A stretch of DNA of 52,431 nt from an uncultured Opitutia bacterium (GTDB taxonomy: Bacteria; Verrucomicrobiota; Verrucomicrobiia; Opitutales; UBA953). The notes beneath the pieces are model-generated. The model was not told where the DNA came from, ran no database searches, and worked only from the letters and a program-made list of their open reading frames with translations. The stretch is from positions 1 to 52,431 of the forward strand of contig CAINMU010000065.1 of assembly GCA_903850885.1 (NCBI GenBank). The letters run 5' to 3'. Of this stretch, positions 26,186 through 34,453 are shown in pieces (position 1 is the first letter of the stretch; each line of letters begins with the position of its first letter). A program made the position numbers and the translations under genes.

Positions 26186-27907
26186 TTAGCGTAGCTCCTT
26201 GCCGGCGCCATCGAAGAGCTTGAAGGCTTCGATGCTATAGGCGGGATCAGGCTTTGTCCCCAGACGCACCTTGCAGGACTTCATCAAGTCACGGAAGAAC
26301 TCGCGATCCTCGGTCACGATGCGGTCCAAGTTGATGGGGTGAAGCAGGATGTTGATTTCAAGTTCCTTGTCGGGTCCGTAAGTCTCGCGCAACCTGCGAA
26401 TCGTGCTGAGCAATTTGCGTTGGATTTCGACGGAGACTGTGCGCGGGTTCTTCACGATACCGCGACCTTGGCAATGCGGACACGCTGTATACATCGAGGT
26501 CGTATTCGACTCGGTGTGGCGTTGCCGGGTCATCTGCAGGACGCCTAACTGCGAAATAGGAAGGATCTGGTGCTTGGCCCGGTCGCCTTCCATCGCCTCG
26601 CGCATGGTGTCATAGACCTTCTTACGGTCCTTGGGGTTCTTCATGTCGATCGTGTCGACCATGATGAGACCGCCTAAGTTACGGAGCTGGATCTGACGAG
26701 CGGCCTCGGTGACGGCCTCACGATGCGCTTGGACGCTAGAGTCCGTGCCGTCCTTGGTCGCGCCACGATGGGAGCCCGTATTAACGTCAATTGCCGTGAG
26801 CGCTTCAGTTTCGTCGATGACGATTTCGCCGCCGCTGGGCAATGGCACGCGACGCTGGAAGAGCTGCTCGATCTGACGCTCGATGTTATAACGCTCAAAG
26901 ACGGGAATCGGGTCGTTATAAAGCTCCACGCGAGAGCGCGAACGAGGCGAGATTTCGCCGACCAACTCCTGGACGAGCTTAAAGTCTTCTTCATTATCGA
27001 CCAGAATACGGTCCACTTCTTCGGTCAAGAAATCGCGCACCGTCCGCTCAATCAGCCCGGGCTCGCTATAAAGCAGGACAGGCTTGCGCTCGGGAGCGTT
27101 GATTTTCTCGACGATCGCCTGCCAACGACGAAGCAAGACATGCAAATCGCGGACGAACCAGCGGGCCTGTTTACCTTCGCCCGCGGTACGGATGATGATA
27201 CCCATGCCTTCGGGAATGGTCAGCGAACGGAGGATATCCTTCAGCCGTTCGCGTTCCGAAGCTTCTTCGATCTTACGTGAAACGCCGCAAGCGCCGCTGA
27301 ATGGCATCAAGACCAGGTAACGACCCGCCAGCGCGATGTTGGTCGTCGAACGCGGACCCTTGGTCCCGATCTGATCCTTGACGACTTGGATGACGATATC
27401 CGAGCCGGCGGGGAAAAGCTGCGGGATATCCTTGGCCTGGTAGCGAGCCTTACGCTGCTTCTGTTCGGCGGATTCGTTATCCCGGATAAATTCCACCTGC
27501 GAGTCATTCGCCGCTGGAAGCATGTCCCAATAGTGCAGAAACGCATTCTTGGGTTGGCCGATATCGACGAAGGCGGCCTTGAGACCGGCTTCGAGGTTTT
27601 GGACGCGGCCCTTAAAGATCGAGCCCACCATGCGGGTTTCGCCCTTGTGTTCGATTTCAAACTTATCGAGTACGCCATTGGTCAGCAAAGCGACTCGCTT
27701 CTCCAAGGTCTCGGCATTAATCACCAACTCTCGATAGACCGCCCGATCTTTGGAGAAATGCTTTACGATGCGTTGCAGGAGCGGGAGCTCCTTACGACGA
27801 CGGTCGGCATCCTCCGCCAGCTTTTGCTGGTCGATCGGAGAGGTTTGTTCGCCGCCTTCCGGCAGCTCATCTTGGATATCTTCAGGTTCGGTATTATTGT
27901 CGGTCAT
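26186..27907 (-). CDS. rng: Ribonuclease E/G family endoribonuclease
   Basis: RNase E/G cuts single-stranded RNA in rRNA maturation and mRNA decay. The 573 residues comprise an acidic, disordered N terminus (about 1-45), an S1 domain (SIFKGRVQNLEAGLKAAFVD), and the catalytic segment with ALTAIDVNTGS and the metal-binding IDMKNPKDR. A zinc-link CPHCQGRG (C476, C479) and the small domain complete it. It lacks the long C-terminal scaffold of E. coli RNase E, so RNase G is the closer label. It follows rodA by five bases. RNase Y, encoded divergently 1.5 kb away, would overlap with it in function. Confidence 0.92.
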   Translation of the reverse strand: MTDNNTEPEDIQDELPEGGEQTSPIDQQKLAEDADRRRKELPLLQRIVKHFSKDRAVYRELVINAETLEKRVALLTNGVLDKFEIEHKGETRMVGSIFKGRVQNLEAGLKAAFVDIGQPKNAFLHYWDMLPAANDSQVEFIRDNESAEQKQRKARYQAKDIPQLFPAGSDIVIQVVKDQIGTKGPRSTTNIALAGRYLVLMPFSGACGVSRKIEEASERERLKDILRSLTIPEGMGIIIRTAGEGKQARWFVRDLHVLLRRWQAIVEKINAPERKPVLLYSEPGLIERTVRDFLTEEVDRILVDNEEDFKLVQELVGEISPRSRSRVELYNDPIPVFERYNIERQIEQLFQRRVPLPSGGEIVIDETEALTAIDVNTGSHRGATKDGTDSSVQAHREAVTEAARQIQLRNLGGLIMVDTIDMKNPKDRKKVYDTMREAMEGDRAKHQILPISQLGVLQMTRQRHTESNTTSMYTACPHCQGRGIVKNPRTVSVEIQRKLLSTIRRLRETYGPDKELEINILLHPINLDRIVTEDREFFRDLMKSCKVRLGTKPDPAYSIEAFKLFDGAGKELR

Positions 27908-27912
27908 CTCGG

Positions 27913-29247
27913 TCAGGCGGTTAAGCCGGTTGCCGGAGAGCCTCCACCTTCGCCGCCATCAGCCGAATGCCGATGAACGCTCTGGACTAGTCCAAGGAGC
28001 AGGAAACAGCTAAGTACGAAAGACCCTCCGTAGCTAAGAAAAGGAAGGGGGACCCCAGTGACGGGCATCAGATCAATGTTCATGCCGATATTAATGACGA
28101 CGTGGGTGCCGAGCACCACCGCCGCCCCGATCGCCAAAAGCGCGCCGAACCGATCGGCCGCCAGGGAGGCCGTACGCACGACCCGCCAGAACAAGAGAGC
28201 AAAAGCACCAATCACCAAGAGTCCGCCCGTGAGGCCGATCTCCTCGGCCATCCCGGAAAATAGAAAATCGTTATGCGCGGCGGCTTCCGGCAAATAGCCG
28301 AAGCGGGCTTGCGTGCCATTTCCGATACCCTGACCACTGACACCCCCTCGGCCGACCGCGATAACGGCCTGCCGGACGTTCCACGTCACGCCTAACCCAC
28401 GAGGGTCAACCACTTGTGGGGCGACAAATGACATGATGCGCTCCCGTTGGTAATCTTTTAACAAGAAAAACCAGGCAGCTTTTTCGTGATTACCACGCAC
28501 CGCCCGAGCCGGATCGCGATCCTCGGGATGGCTTTCGGAATATTCGACGACTCCTTTGGAGTATTCTCTCAGATCTAAGGCCAGAATACCCCCAAAAACA
28601 AGGGCCGACACTCCGGCCACCACAAAGAACCTGGAAGCTAAGCCAGCCACGAAGAGTAAGATAAATGAAAGCGGCAGGTAGATGAGTGCAGAACCTAGGT
28701 CAGGCTGCACAAAAATCAAGACAAAGGGCACGGCGGCGGCCCCTAAAGCCTTCACCACGGTCAGCCAGGTCGCGCGAAAACTCCCGATCGGCAAACGCGA
28801 GAGCAAAGCGGCTAAAAAAACCAAGGCCCCGACCTTGGCGAATTCCGAGGGCTGCAGGGAGAATAGACCGAAATCCATCCAGCGCCGCGCCCCATTGATG
28901 CTTCGAATAAAGCTGCCTAAATCGGCTTTCAACAAAGCGCAGGCGGCGATCGGCAAAAGCAGGAACACCCCCGCCAGATAAATTCGGCGAGCGTGGATTT
29001 GGATCAAACGATAATCGATCGAAGAAACCGCCCAATAGGCAACCCAGCCCAAAGCGATAAAAACCATTTGCGAGCGATAAAAGCCCGTGTCTTTCGCGAC
29101 CCCCGCGGAATGAATGGCGACCACTCCCAAGGAACTTAAAATGGCGATGACTACGACCTGCGTCCAATCCGTCCGCCAGGCAAAATTAGCAAATTTATCC
29201 CACCAGATGGCGGCCTGGGACCGCTCGTCTTCTAGGAGGTGGGACAT
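27913..29247 (-). CDS. rodA: Rod-shape peptidoglycan polymerase RodA (SEDS family)
   Basis: RodA is a membrane glycosyltransferase that works with a class B PBP in cell elongation. About ten hydrophobic helices are visible, with the SEDS block NGARRWMDFGLFSLQPSEFAK, GGVSGQGIGNGTQ, and a C-terminal VTGVPLPFLSYGGS. A TTG four codons upstream could also initiate, but the ATG at 29247 is preferred (444 residues). The N-terminal 30 residues are cytoplasmic and polar. FtsW is homologous, but no division genes are nearby. It is likely co-transcribed with rng. Confidence 0.9.
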   Translation of the reverse strand: MSHLLEDERSQAAIWWDKFANFAWRTDWTQVVVIAILSSLGVVAIHSAGVAKDTGFYRSQMVFIALGWVAYWAVSSIDYRLIQIHARRIYLAGVFLLLPIAACALLKADLGSFIRSINGARRWMDFGLFSLQPSEFAKVGALVFLAALLSRLPIGSFRATWLTVVKALGAAAVPFVLIFVQPDLGSALIYLPLSFILLFVAGLASRFFVVAGVSALVFGGILALDLREYSKGVVEYSESHPEDRDPARAVRGNHEKAAWFFLLKDYQRERIMSFVAPQVVDPRGLGVTWNVRQAVIAVGRGGVSGQGIGNGTQARFGYLPEAAAHNDFLFSGMAEEIGLTGGLLVIGAFALLFWRVVRTASLAADRFGALLAIGAAVVLGTHVVINIGMNIDLMPVTGVPLPFLSYGGSFVLSCFLLLGLVQSVHRHSADGGEGGGSPATGLTA

Positions 29248-29268
29248 GCCCTGAGGCAACCCAGATTA

Positions 29269-29358
29269 GGTTGAACTGGCAAGGCGAACCTCCCGAAAGG
29301 GCTTGCGACTAAGCCTCCGAGCGTAAGGGTATGACCCCCGGAACCTCCGGTAAGCACC
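29269..29358 (+). ncRNA. Structured leader before RNase Y, partly GEMM-I-like
   Basis: The 112-base divergent gap between rodA and rny is unusually structured when read on the plus strand. Terminal GGT (29269-29271) can pair with ACC (29356-29358). AGGC (29282-29285) can pair with GCCT (29313-29316) around a CCC-GAAA-GGG hairpin (29292-29301). GGG-TATGA-CCC (29327-29337) and CCGGA-ACC-TCCGG (29338-29350) follow. The blocks GCAAGGCGAACC, the GAAA tetraloop and AAGCCTCCG resemble the first half of the GEMM-I (c-di-GMP-I) aptamer. The expected GACGCAAAGCC and the second helix are not well kept. It may be a diverged riboswitch, another leader RNA, or chance. Confidence 0.3.
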
Positions 29359-29371
29359 AAGCCTTCCACCT

Positions 29372-30802
29372 GTGGCCGCTGACCAAAGCATTCTCGCCTC
29401 CGTGGCTTTCTCCTCCGGGGCGATCGTCGCCTATGCGGTGGCAAAGTGGCGGGAAAACACCCTTGGAGCCCTCCGCGACGCCCGTTTGCGCACCGAAGTC
29501 GAATTAGCCCGCCGTGAAGCGACCGTCGAGGCTTCCGAGCTTCACGCCAAGGCGGAGACCGAAAAACGTGAGGCGAACCAGCTCAAGGCGGCCGCCGAAA
29601 TCGAAGCCCACCTTGCCGCCGAACTTAAGGCTGAAAGCGAACGCCAACGCGACTTCTTAGGCCGCGAACTCCAACGGCTTTCCGGCCTCAACCCCGAAGA
29701 GGCCCGCAAACTCACCATCGATACCCTTCGCAAGGAATATCAGGATGAGGCCCAGCACCTGCGACGCGAATTACTTGATCAGGTCGAACAAGATATTTCG
29801 GATGAAGCCCGGCGCAAATTACTTTCGGCGATGCAACGGCTCACGACGCAAACCACGCAAGACGCGACCACCGTCGCCGTTTCGCTGCCCGGGGAAGAAA
29901 TGAAAGGGCGCTTGATCGGCCGGGAAGGACGCAACATTCGCACGTTCGAACAAACCACCGGTGCCACCCTACTCATCGACGAAACTCCTGGGGTTGTCTT
30001 GATTTCATGCTTCGATCCGGTGCGCCGCGAAATCGCGCGCATCGCGCTCGACCGCATCGTTAAAGACGGCCGCATCTCGCCCGGTCTCATTGAAGACACC
30101 GTCCGCACCTCCTCCGAAGAGGTCGTAAAACAGGCCTTGCGACACGGTCGCGATGCCGTGCGTGACTTGGGATTACCGCCGATGGATCCGGCGGTCGAAG
30201 AGCTTTTAGGTCGCTTGTATTTCCGACTTTCAGCCAACCAAAACACCCTCGCCCACTCCATCGAAGTCGCCCAACTCTGTGCGATGTTGGCCGCGGAAAT
30301 CGGCATCGACCCCGTACCTGCGAAAAGGGCCGGACTGCTTCACGACATCGGCAAGGCCATCGAAGCCGAAGCTGGCAGCAGCCACGCTCTCGCTGGTGCC
30401 GCCCTGCTCCGTCGGGTCGGCGAAGATCCGCGCGTGGTGAATGCCGTCGCCGCCCACCATCGCGAAATCGAAGCCGAAAGTCTTTACGCACCCTTGGTCA
30501 TGATCGCTGACTCGGCCTCGGGCTCACGTCCGGGCGCCCGCGCTTCCACCCTCGAGAGCTACGCGCAACGGGTGAAACGTCTGGAAGAAGTCGCCCTGAC
30601 TTTCGAAGGGGTGAGCGAAGCCTTTGCCTTCCAATCCGGCCGGGAACTTCGGGTCATTGTCGACCCGGGGAAAATCGATGATTTCGGGGCGACCGAACTC
30701 ATCCGCCGGATCAGACTTAAGGTGGAGGAGACCCTTTCTTACCAAGGAACGGTCAAAATCGTGCTTATTCGTGAACAAAGGTTCACTGAAGAGGCTCGCT
30801 GA
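29372..30802 (+). CDS. rny: Ribonuclease Y
   Basis: RNase Y is a membrane-tethered endoribonuclease that starts mRNA decay in many bacteria. The 476 residues show an N-terminal membrane helix (about 8-25), a long Ala/Glu/Arg coiled coil (about 30-150), a KH domain (LPGEEMKGRLIGREGRNIRTFEQ begins it across about 170-190), and an HD hydrolase domain with the metal pair in LLHDIGKA (H324, D325). A later AAHHREIE adds ligands. The start is GTG, chosen because it opens directly into the membrane helix. It is shorter than the about 520 residues of the Bacillus enzyme, mainly in the coiled coil. Confidence 0.93.
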   Translation: MAADQSILASVAFSSGAIVAYAVAKWRENTLGALRDARLRTEVELARREATVEASELHAKAETEKREANQLKAAAEIEAHLAAELKAESERQRDFLGRELQRLSGLNPEEARKLTIDTLRKEYQDEAQHLRRELLDQVEQDISDEARRKLLSAMQRLTTQTTQDATTVAVSLPGEEMKGRLIGREGRNIRTFEQTTGATLLIDETPGVVLISCFDPVRREIARIALDRIVKDGRISPGLIEDTVRTSSEEVVKQALRHGRDAVRDLGLPPMDPAVEELLGRLYFRLSANQNTLAHSIEVAQLCAMLAAEIGIDPVPAKRAGLLHDIGKAIEAEAGSSHALAGAALLRRVGEDPRVVNAVAAHHREIEAESLYAPLVMIADSASGSRPGARASTLESYAQRVKRLEEVALTFEGVSEAFAFQSGRELRVIVDPGKIDDFGATELIRRIRLKVEETLSYQGTVKIVLIREQRFTEEAR

Positions 30803-30843
30803 GGGACTTTCTTGTTGTTAATCAATAGGGGGTACTTATTCAC

Positions 30844-31002
30844 ATGGGTTCGGGCAATCATCCCGAGAGCAATTTCGGCATCCCCAAGGAGGTTCGTCCT
30901 CCGTCACCAAGGGACCGACAAACGCGTGGCGTCTCCACTACGGAAACGTCCCGCATCACACCGGCCAGCCCCAACGAAGGCTGCCAAAAAAAAGAAACAT
31001 GA
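30844..31002 (+). CDS. Possible 52-residue upstream ORF coupled to the RGG protein
   Basis: An ATG-initiated frame of 52 codons ends in a TGA that overlaps the ATG of the next gene by four bases (ATGA), the layout seen in coupled genes elsewhere here. The peptide (begins MGSGNHPESNFGIPKE, ends GCQKKET) is polar, with no recognisable domain. An AGGGGGT stretch lies about 12 bases upstream, rather far for a ribosome site. It could be a real small protein, a leader controlling the next gene, or chance. Confidence 0.3.
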   Translation: MGSGNHPESNFGIPKEVRPPSPRDRQTRGVSTTETSRITPASPNEGCQKKET

Positions 31003-31982
31003 GCCAACCAGAAACCCAGGGCCAGGAGCCAGTCTCCGCCCAACAGCCCGCTACGGACGCAGGCGCCAATGAAGTCCGCACCCCCGCACCCCGCATCAAC
31101 GAAGCCAAGTTAGAGTCCGCTCACGCGGAACTCCCTCCGCTTTCAGTGATCGGAGCAACCGCCGAACCCGCCGCCAAACCCGGCACCATCGTCGCCCCGA
31201 AGCAATTCGGTCGTCGTGGTGTTCCTCGTGGCGCCACCCCCACCGCTAACGGTCCAGCCGCACGTCCAGTCATGGGCGTCGTCGAAAACCCCGCTGATCT
31301 CACCGAGACTATCTCTGGTGCCTTAGCACAGCAACCCGCGCAGCCGCGTGAACAACGTGAGCCTCGTGAACAACGTCAACCTCAGGATGGCGCTCCCACC
31401 GGAGACCGTCCGCAGGTTGAAGATCGTCCGCGTCGCGAGCCGCGTCAGGAAGGAATTCCTCAAGGTGATCGTCCTCGCTTCGAAGACCGTCCTCGCCGGG
31501 AGCCTCGTCAAGAAGGCGCCCCTCAAGGTGATCGTCCTCGTTTCGAAGATCGTCCTCGCCGCGAACCGCGTCAGGAAGGCATTCCTCAAGGCGACCGTCC
31601 TCGCTATGAAGACCGCCCTCGTCGGGAGCCTCGTCAAGACGGCGCCCCTCAAGGCGATCGTCCTCGTCGCGAAGAACGTCCTCGCATCCAGATTGAGCCC
31701 GTCGTTATCCCCGTCCAAACTCCGATCGGTTTTTGGGCGACCCTGAAACGCAAGCTCGCTTCGCTCTTCGGCATCCCCAACAAGGCCGTATTCGTTCCTT
31801 CCGAACGTCCTGACCAAGCTCGGGGTGATTTCCGGGGAGAACGCAACGATCGTGGTCCTCGCGGCCATTCTCGGGGCGGCCCACGGGGTGATTCCCGCGG
31901 CGGATCTCGAGGCGGCCCACGCGGCGGACGAGGCGACTTCCGCGGAGAACGCGGTCCTCGCAACGGCCCTCGCGAAGGCTAA
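30999..31982 (+). CDS. Disordered Arg-rich repeat protein with C-terminal RGG boxes
   Basis: This 327-residue protein was not recognised as a named family. It has a low-complexity Ala/Pro/Gln N terminus (about 1-130) and four and a half copies of a 21-residue repeat of the form QGDRPRFEDRPRREPRQEG (about 134-228). A hydrophobic, conserved-looking stretch follows (VIPVQTPIGFWATLKRKLASLFG, in parts about 236-260). A Gly/Arg C terminus contains many RGG and RGD-like boxes. Such composition is typical of RNA-binding, phase-separating proteins (inference). It is encoded directly after RNase Y, so a role in RNA handling is plausible. It may be translationally coupled to a short upstream ORF. Confidence 0.7.
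   Translation: MSQPETQGQEPVSAQQPATDAGANEVRTPAPRINEAKLESAHAELPPLSVIGATAEPAAKPGTIVAPKQFGRRGVPRGATPTANGPAARPVMGVVENPADLTETISGALAQQPAQPREQREPREQRQPQDGAPTGDRPQVEDRPRREPRQEGIPQGDRPRFEDRPRREPRQEGAPQGDRPRFEDRPRREPRQEGIPQGDRPRYEDRPRREPRQDGAPQGDRPRREERPRIQIEPVVIPVQTPIGFWATLKRKLASLFGIPNKAVFVPSERPDQARGDFRGERNDRGPRGHSRGGPRGDSRGGSRGGPRGGRGDFRGERGPRNGPREG
31398..31682 (+). repeat. 63-bp in-frame tandem repeat (about 4.5 copies)
   Basis: Units begin at 31398, 31461, 31524 and 31587, each 63 bases (21 codons), and a partial fifth starts at 31650. Copies alternate between Ile-Pro and Ala-Pro or Asp-Gly-Ala-Pro endings, and the aromatic position alternates Phe, Phe, Tyr. This suggests expansion by unequal exchange, with some selection on the charged residues. 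Copy number may vary between strains. Confidence 0.9.
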
Positions 31983-31988
31983 CCCAAA

Positions 31989-32020
31989 CGGGGGCGCCAA
32001 TCGGCGCCCCCGCTTCTTTT
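31989..32020 (+). terminator. Terminator of the RGG-protein gene, abutting murA
   Basis: A perfect 10-bp stem (31989-31998 with 32003-32012) with an AATC loop is followed by CTTCTTTT. The murA start codon at 32028 is only seven bases beyond it, so murA must be transcribed by read-through or from a promoter within or upstream of the hairpin. Confidence 0.85.
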
Positions 32021-32027
32021 CCCCACC

Positions 32028-33320
32028 ATGCTCCAGGTCGCACGTATCATCGGAGGACAAGCCCTTCGCGGTACCATCCAAGCCGCCGGCTCCAAGAATT
32101 CATCGTTGCCCATCTTGGCCGCTTCACTGCTGACCAGCGGGACGGTGACCCTTCACGGCGTACCTGACTTGAGCGATGTTCGGTTCATGGCCGAAATCCT
32201 CCGCCATCAAGGCGCCGAGGTTTCCAATCCCAAGCCTGGCACGTGGATTATTTGTGCCCAAGAAATCACCCACCACACGCCCTACGACTTAGTCCGCAAG
32301 ATGCGGGCTTCGATCTGTCTGCTCGGGGCACTGGTTGGTCGGCTGCGCCACGCCGAGATGGCCATTCCGGGCGGTTGCGTCATCGGCCCGCGCCCCATCG
32401 ACCTTCACCTTCGCGGCCTCGAGGCCCTCGGTTGCGAAGTTAAATTAGAGGGTGGCGTCATTTTCGTCGATGCCACCAACGCCCAAGGCACTTCCATCAA
32501 TATGGCCGGGCCCATGGGCAGCACCGTCACGGGCACGGCTAATATGATCATGGCCGCGACGACGACTCCCGGCATCACGCGCATCGAAACCGCTGCCTGC
32601 GAACCCGAGGTCGTCGACCTTTGCACGATGCTCTCCAAGATGGGTGCAAAAATTCGCGGCCTCGGCACCGCTACGATTGAAGTCGAAGGCGTGGCGGCCC
32701 TCCATGGCTGCGAACATACCGTCATCGCCGATCGCATCGAAGTCGGGACCTACCTCGTTGCCGGTGCGATTACCAATGGTGATGTGACCATCTCTGGCGC
32801 CAACCCGGCACACTTGACCGCTTTTCTTAACAAACTTCAGGAGGCCGGCGTGCACGTCGAGACGGGGCCAGATTTTATTCGGGCCTACGGACTGCCACAA
32901 CATCGGGTCGAAATCATCACCGAGCCCTACCCCGGCTTCCCTACCGATTTACAGGCGCAGTTTATGGCGCTGCAATTACTCGTCCCCGACCGCAGCGTGC
33001 TCACCGAAAAAGTTTACCCCCATCGCTTCATGCATGCCGCCGAACTGCAACGCATGGGCGCCGACATCTTAGTCGAAGGCGCCACGGCCACCGTCCACGG
33101 CGGCCGACCCCTTTCCGGCGCACCGGTGATGGCTTCTGATTTACGCGCCTCCGCCGCGCTCATCCTCGCCGCGCTCGCCGCCAAAGGTGAAACTTGGTTG
33201 CAACGCCTTTACCACCTCGACCGCGGGTATGAACGATTTGAAGAACGGCTCACGCAACTCGGTGCCCAAATCGAACGCTTGCCCGCCGACGCGATGCCCA
33301 AAGATATCCGCGAGGACTGA
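32028..33320 (+). CDS. murA: UDP-N-acetylglucosamine 1-carboxyvinyltransferase
   Basis: MurA commits UDP-GlcNAc to peptidoglycan by adding enolpyruvate from PEP, and it is the fosfomycin target. The catalytic loop Cys is present as C117 in IPGGCVIGPRPIDLH. An N-terminal AAGSKNSSLPILAASLLT and the C-terminal DLRASAALILAALAA are typical. The 430 residues fit. The gene begins directly after the terminator of the previous gene and has no visible ribosome-binding site. Confidence 0.96.
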   Translation: MLQVARIIGGQALRGTIQAAGSKNSSLPILAASLLTSGTVTLHGVPDLSDVRFMAEILRHQGAEVSNPKPGTWIICAQEITHHTPYDLVRKMRASICLLGALVGRLRHAEMAIPGGCVIGPRPIDLHLRGLEALGCEVKLEGGVIFVDATNAQGTSINMAGPMGSTVTGTANMIMAATTTPGITRIETAACEPEVVDLCTMLSKMGAKIRGLGTATIEVEGVAALHGCEHTVIADRIEVGTYLVAGAITNGDVTISGANPAHLTAFLNKLQEAGVHVETGPDFIRAYGLPQHRVEIITEPYPGFPTDLQAQFMALQLLVPDRSVLTEKVYPHRFMHAAELQRMGADILVEGATATVHGGRPLSGAPVMASDLRASAALILAALAAKGETWLQRLYHLDRGYERFEERLTQLGAQIERLPADAMPKDIRED

Positions 33321-33358
33321 GGGTTGCCAAGTCAGGCCTTCCTAACAAGTTCATCCCC

Positions 33359-34405
33359 ATGGCCCCAGCGAAGCATCAACCCGAAGAGCCCACACCGCCC
33401 GCCGGCAAAGAGGCGGTGTCGCGTCAGAATCGCTCGCTCGATGCCTCGCTTCGGCCGCCCAAGCTCGATGACTTTGTCGGCCAAGCCCGTACGGTCGAAC
33501 GCTTGCGCGTGATGATCGGAGCGGCTCGTCGCGAAAATCGCGCGCTCGACCACATCCTTCTTCACGGCCCTCCTGGCTTAGGCAAAACGACCTTGGCCAT
33601 GATTCTGGCCGAAGAGATGGGCCGACCCATTCGCGTGACCTCTGGCCCGGTCGTCGAAAAAGCCTCCGACCTCGCCGGTCTGCTCACGAGCCTGCAAGAA
33701 GGCGAACTTCTCTTCATCGACGAAATCCATCGCATCCCGAAAACCGTCGAAGAATTCCTCTACTCCGCGATGGAAGACTTCCGGATCGATATCATGATTG
33801 ATCAAGGACCGAACGCCCGCAGCGTCCGGCTCGACCTACCTAAATTCACCTTGGTGGGCGCAACCACGCGGACAGGATTGCTCACCGCTCCTTTACGTAG
33901 CCGCTTCACGCTCCAGACCCGGCTCGATTACTACACACGCGAACAGCTGCTGAGTATCGTTCAACGGAACGCCGAACTCTTGCAGTTGAATATCGACCTC
34001 GGCGGCTCTGAAGAAATCGCCCGGCGGGCCCGCGGCACGCCGCGCATCGTTAATAATCTTCTCCGCTTCACGCGCGACTACGCGCTCGAACGCGCTAACG
34101 GCAAAGCGAATGCCGCCGTGACGGCCGCCGCCCTCGAACTCCTCGAAATCGATCAACACGGTCTCGACGAGATGGATCACCGCTTTCTTCGCACGATGGC
34201 CGAAAAACATAACGGTGGACCCGTGGGGCTCAGCAGTATCGGTGCCGCGATTGGCGAAGACTCCCATACCTTGGAAGAAGTCCATGAACCGTTTCTCGTC
34301 CAAGAAGGCTACGTGCTACGCACCCCACAAGGTCGAGTTTTGACGCCCAAAGGCTGGTTAGCCGTCGGTCTGCCGCCCCCCTCCCAGTCCAACAGCCCAC
34401 TCTGA
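33359..34405 (+). CDS. ruvB: Holliday junction helicase subunit RuvB
   Basis: RuvB hexamers pump DNA through RuvA-bound Holliday junctions. Walker A GPPGLGKT is at 70-77 and Walker B is LLFIDEIHRI. The sensor GATTRTGLLTAPLRSRF and the C-terminal winged helix (EPFLVQEGYVLRTPQGRVLT) follow. The 348 residues are normal, with a Pro-rich N-terminal extension. ruvA and ruvC are not adjacent. It starts 38 bases after murA and may share its transcript. Confidence 0.96.
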   Translation: MAPAKHQPEEPTPPAGKEAVSRQNRSLDASLRPPKLDDFVGQARTVERLRVMIGAARRENRALDHILLHGPPGLGKTTLAMILAEEMGRPIRVTSGPVVEKASDLAGLLTSLQEGELLFIDEIHRIPKTVEEFLYSAMEDFRIDIMIDQGPNARSVRLDLPKFTLVGATTRTGLLTAPLRSRFTLQTRLDYYTREQLLSIVQRNAELLQLNIDLGGSEEIARRARGTPRIVNNLLRFTRDYALERANGKANAAVTAAALELLEIDQHGLDEMDHRFLRTMAEKHNGGPVGLSSIGAAIGEDSHTLEEVHEPFLVQEGYVLRTPQGRVLTPKGWLAVGLPPPSQSNSPL

Positions 34406-34453
34406 CGCTGGACATCAGCGATTTCCATCGGCTAAGGTCACGACCTTAAAGCT

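Noticed and set aside
29235..29253. TAGGAGGTG followed by ATG-CCC-TGA on the plus strand, a strong ribosome site on a two-codon ORF
   Set aside because: It lies inside the coding strand complement of the rodA start and would make only a dipeptide.
29269..29358. SRP (4.5S) RNA in the rodA-rny gap
   Set aside because: The conserved GGTCAGG-CCGGAAGG-AGCAGCC core is absent on both strands.
30812..31072. An alternative frame before the RGG gene ending in KAAKKKKH, like the lysine tail of the ribbon-helix-helix protein
   Set aside because: It runs into the RGG gene out of frame and has no supporting start context. The poly-A stretch explains the lysines.
31323..32081. A 252-codon antisense frame over the RGG repeat gene, rich in TRTI and LTR units
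   Set aside because: It is the reflection of the 63-bp repeat on the other strand, and it runs through the terminator before murA.
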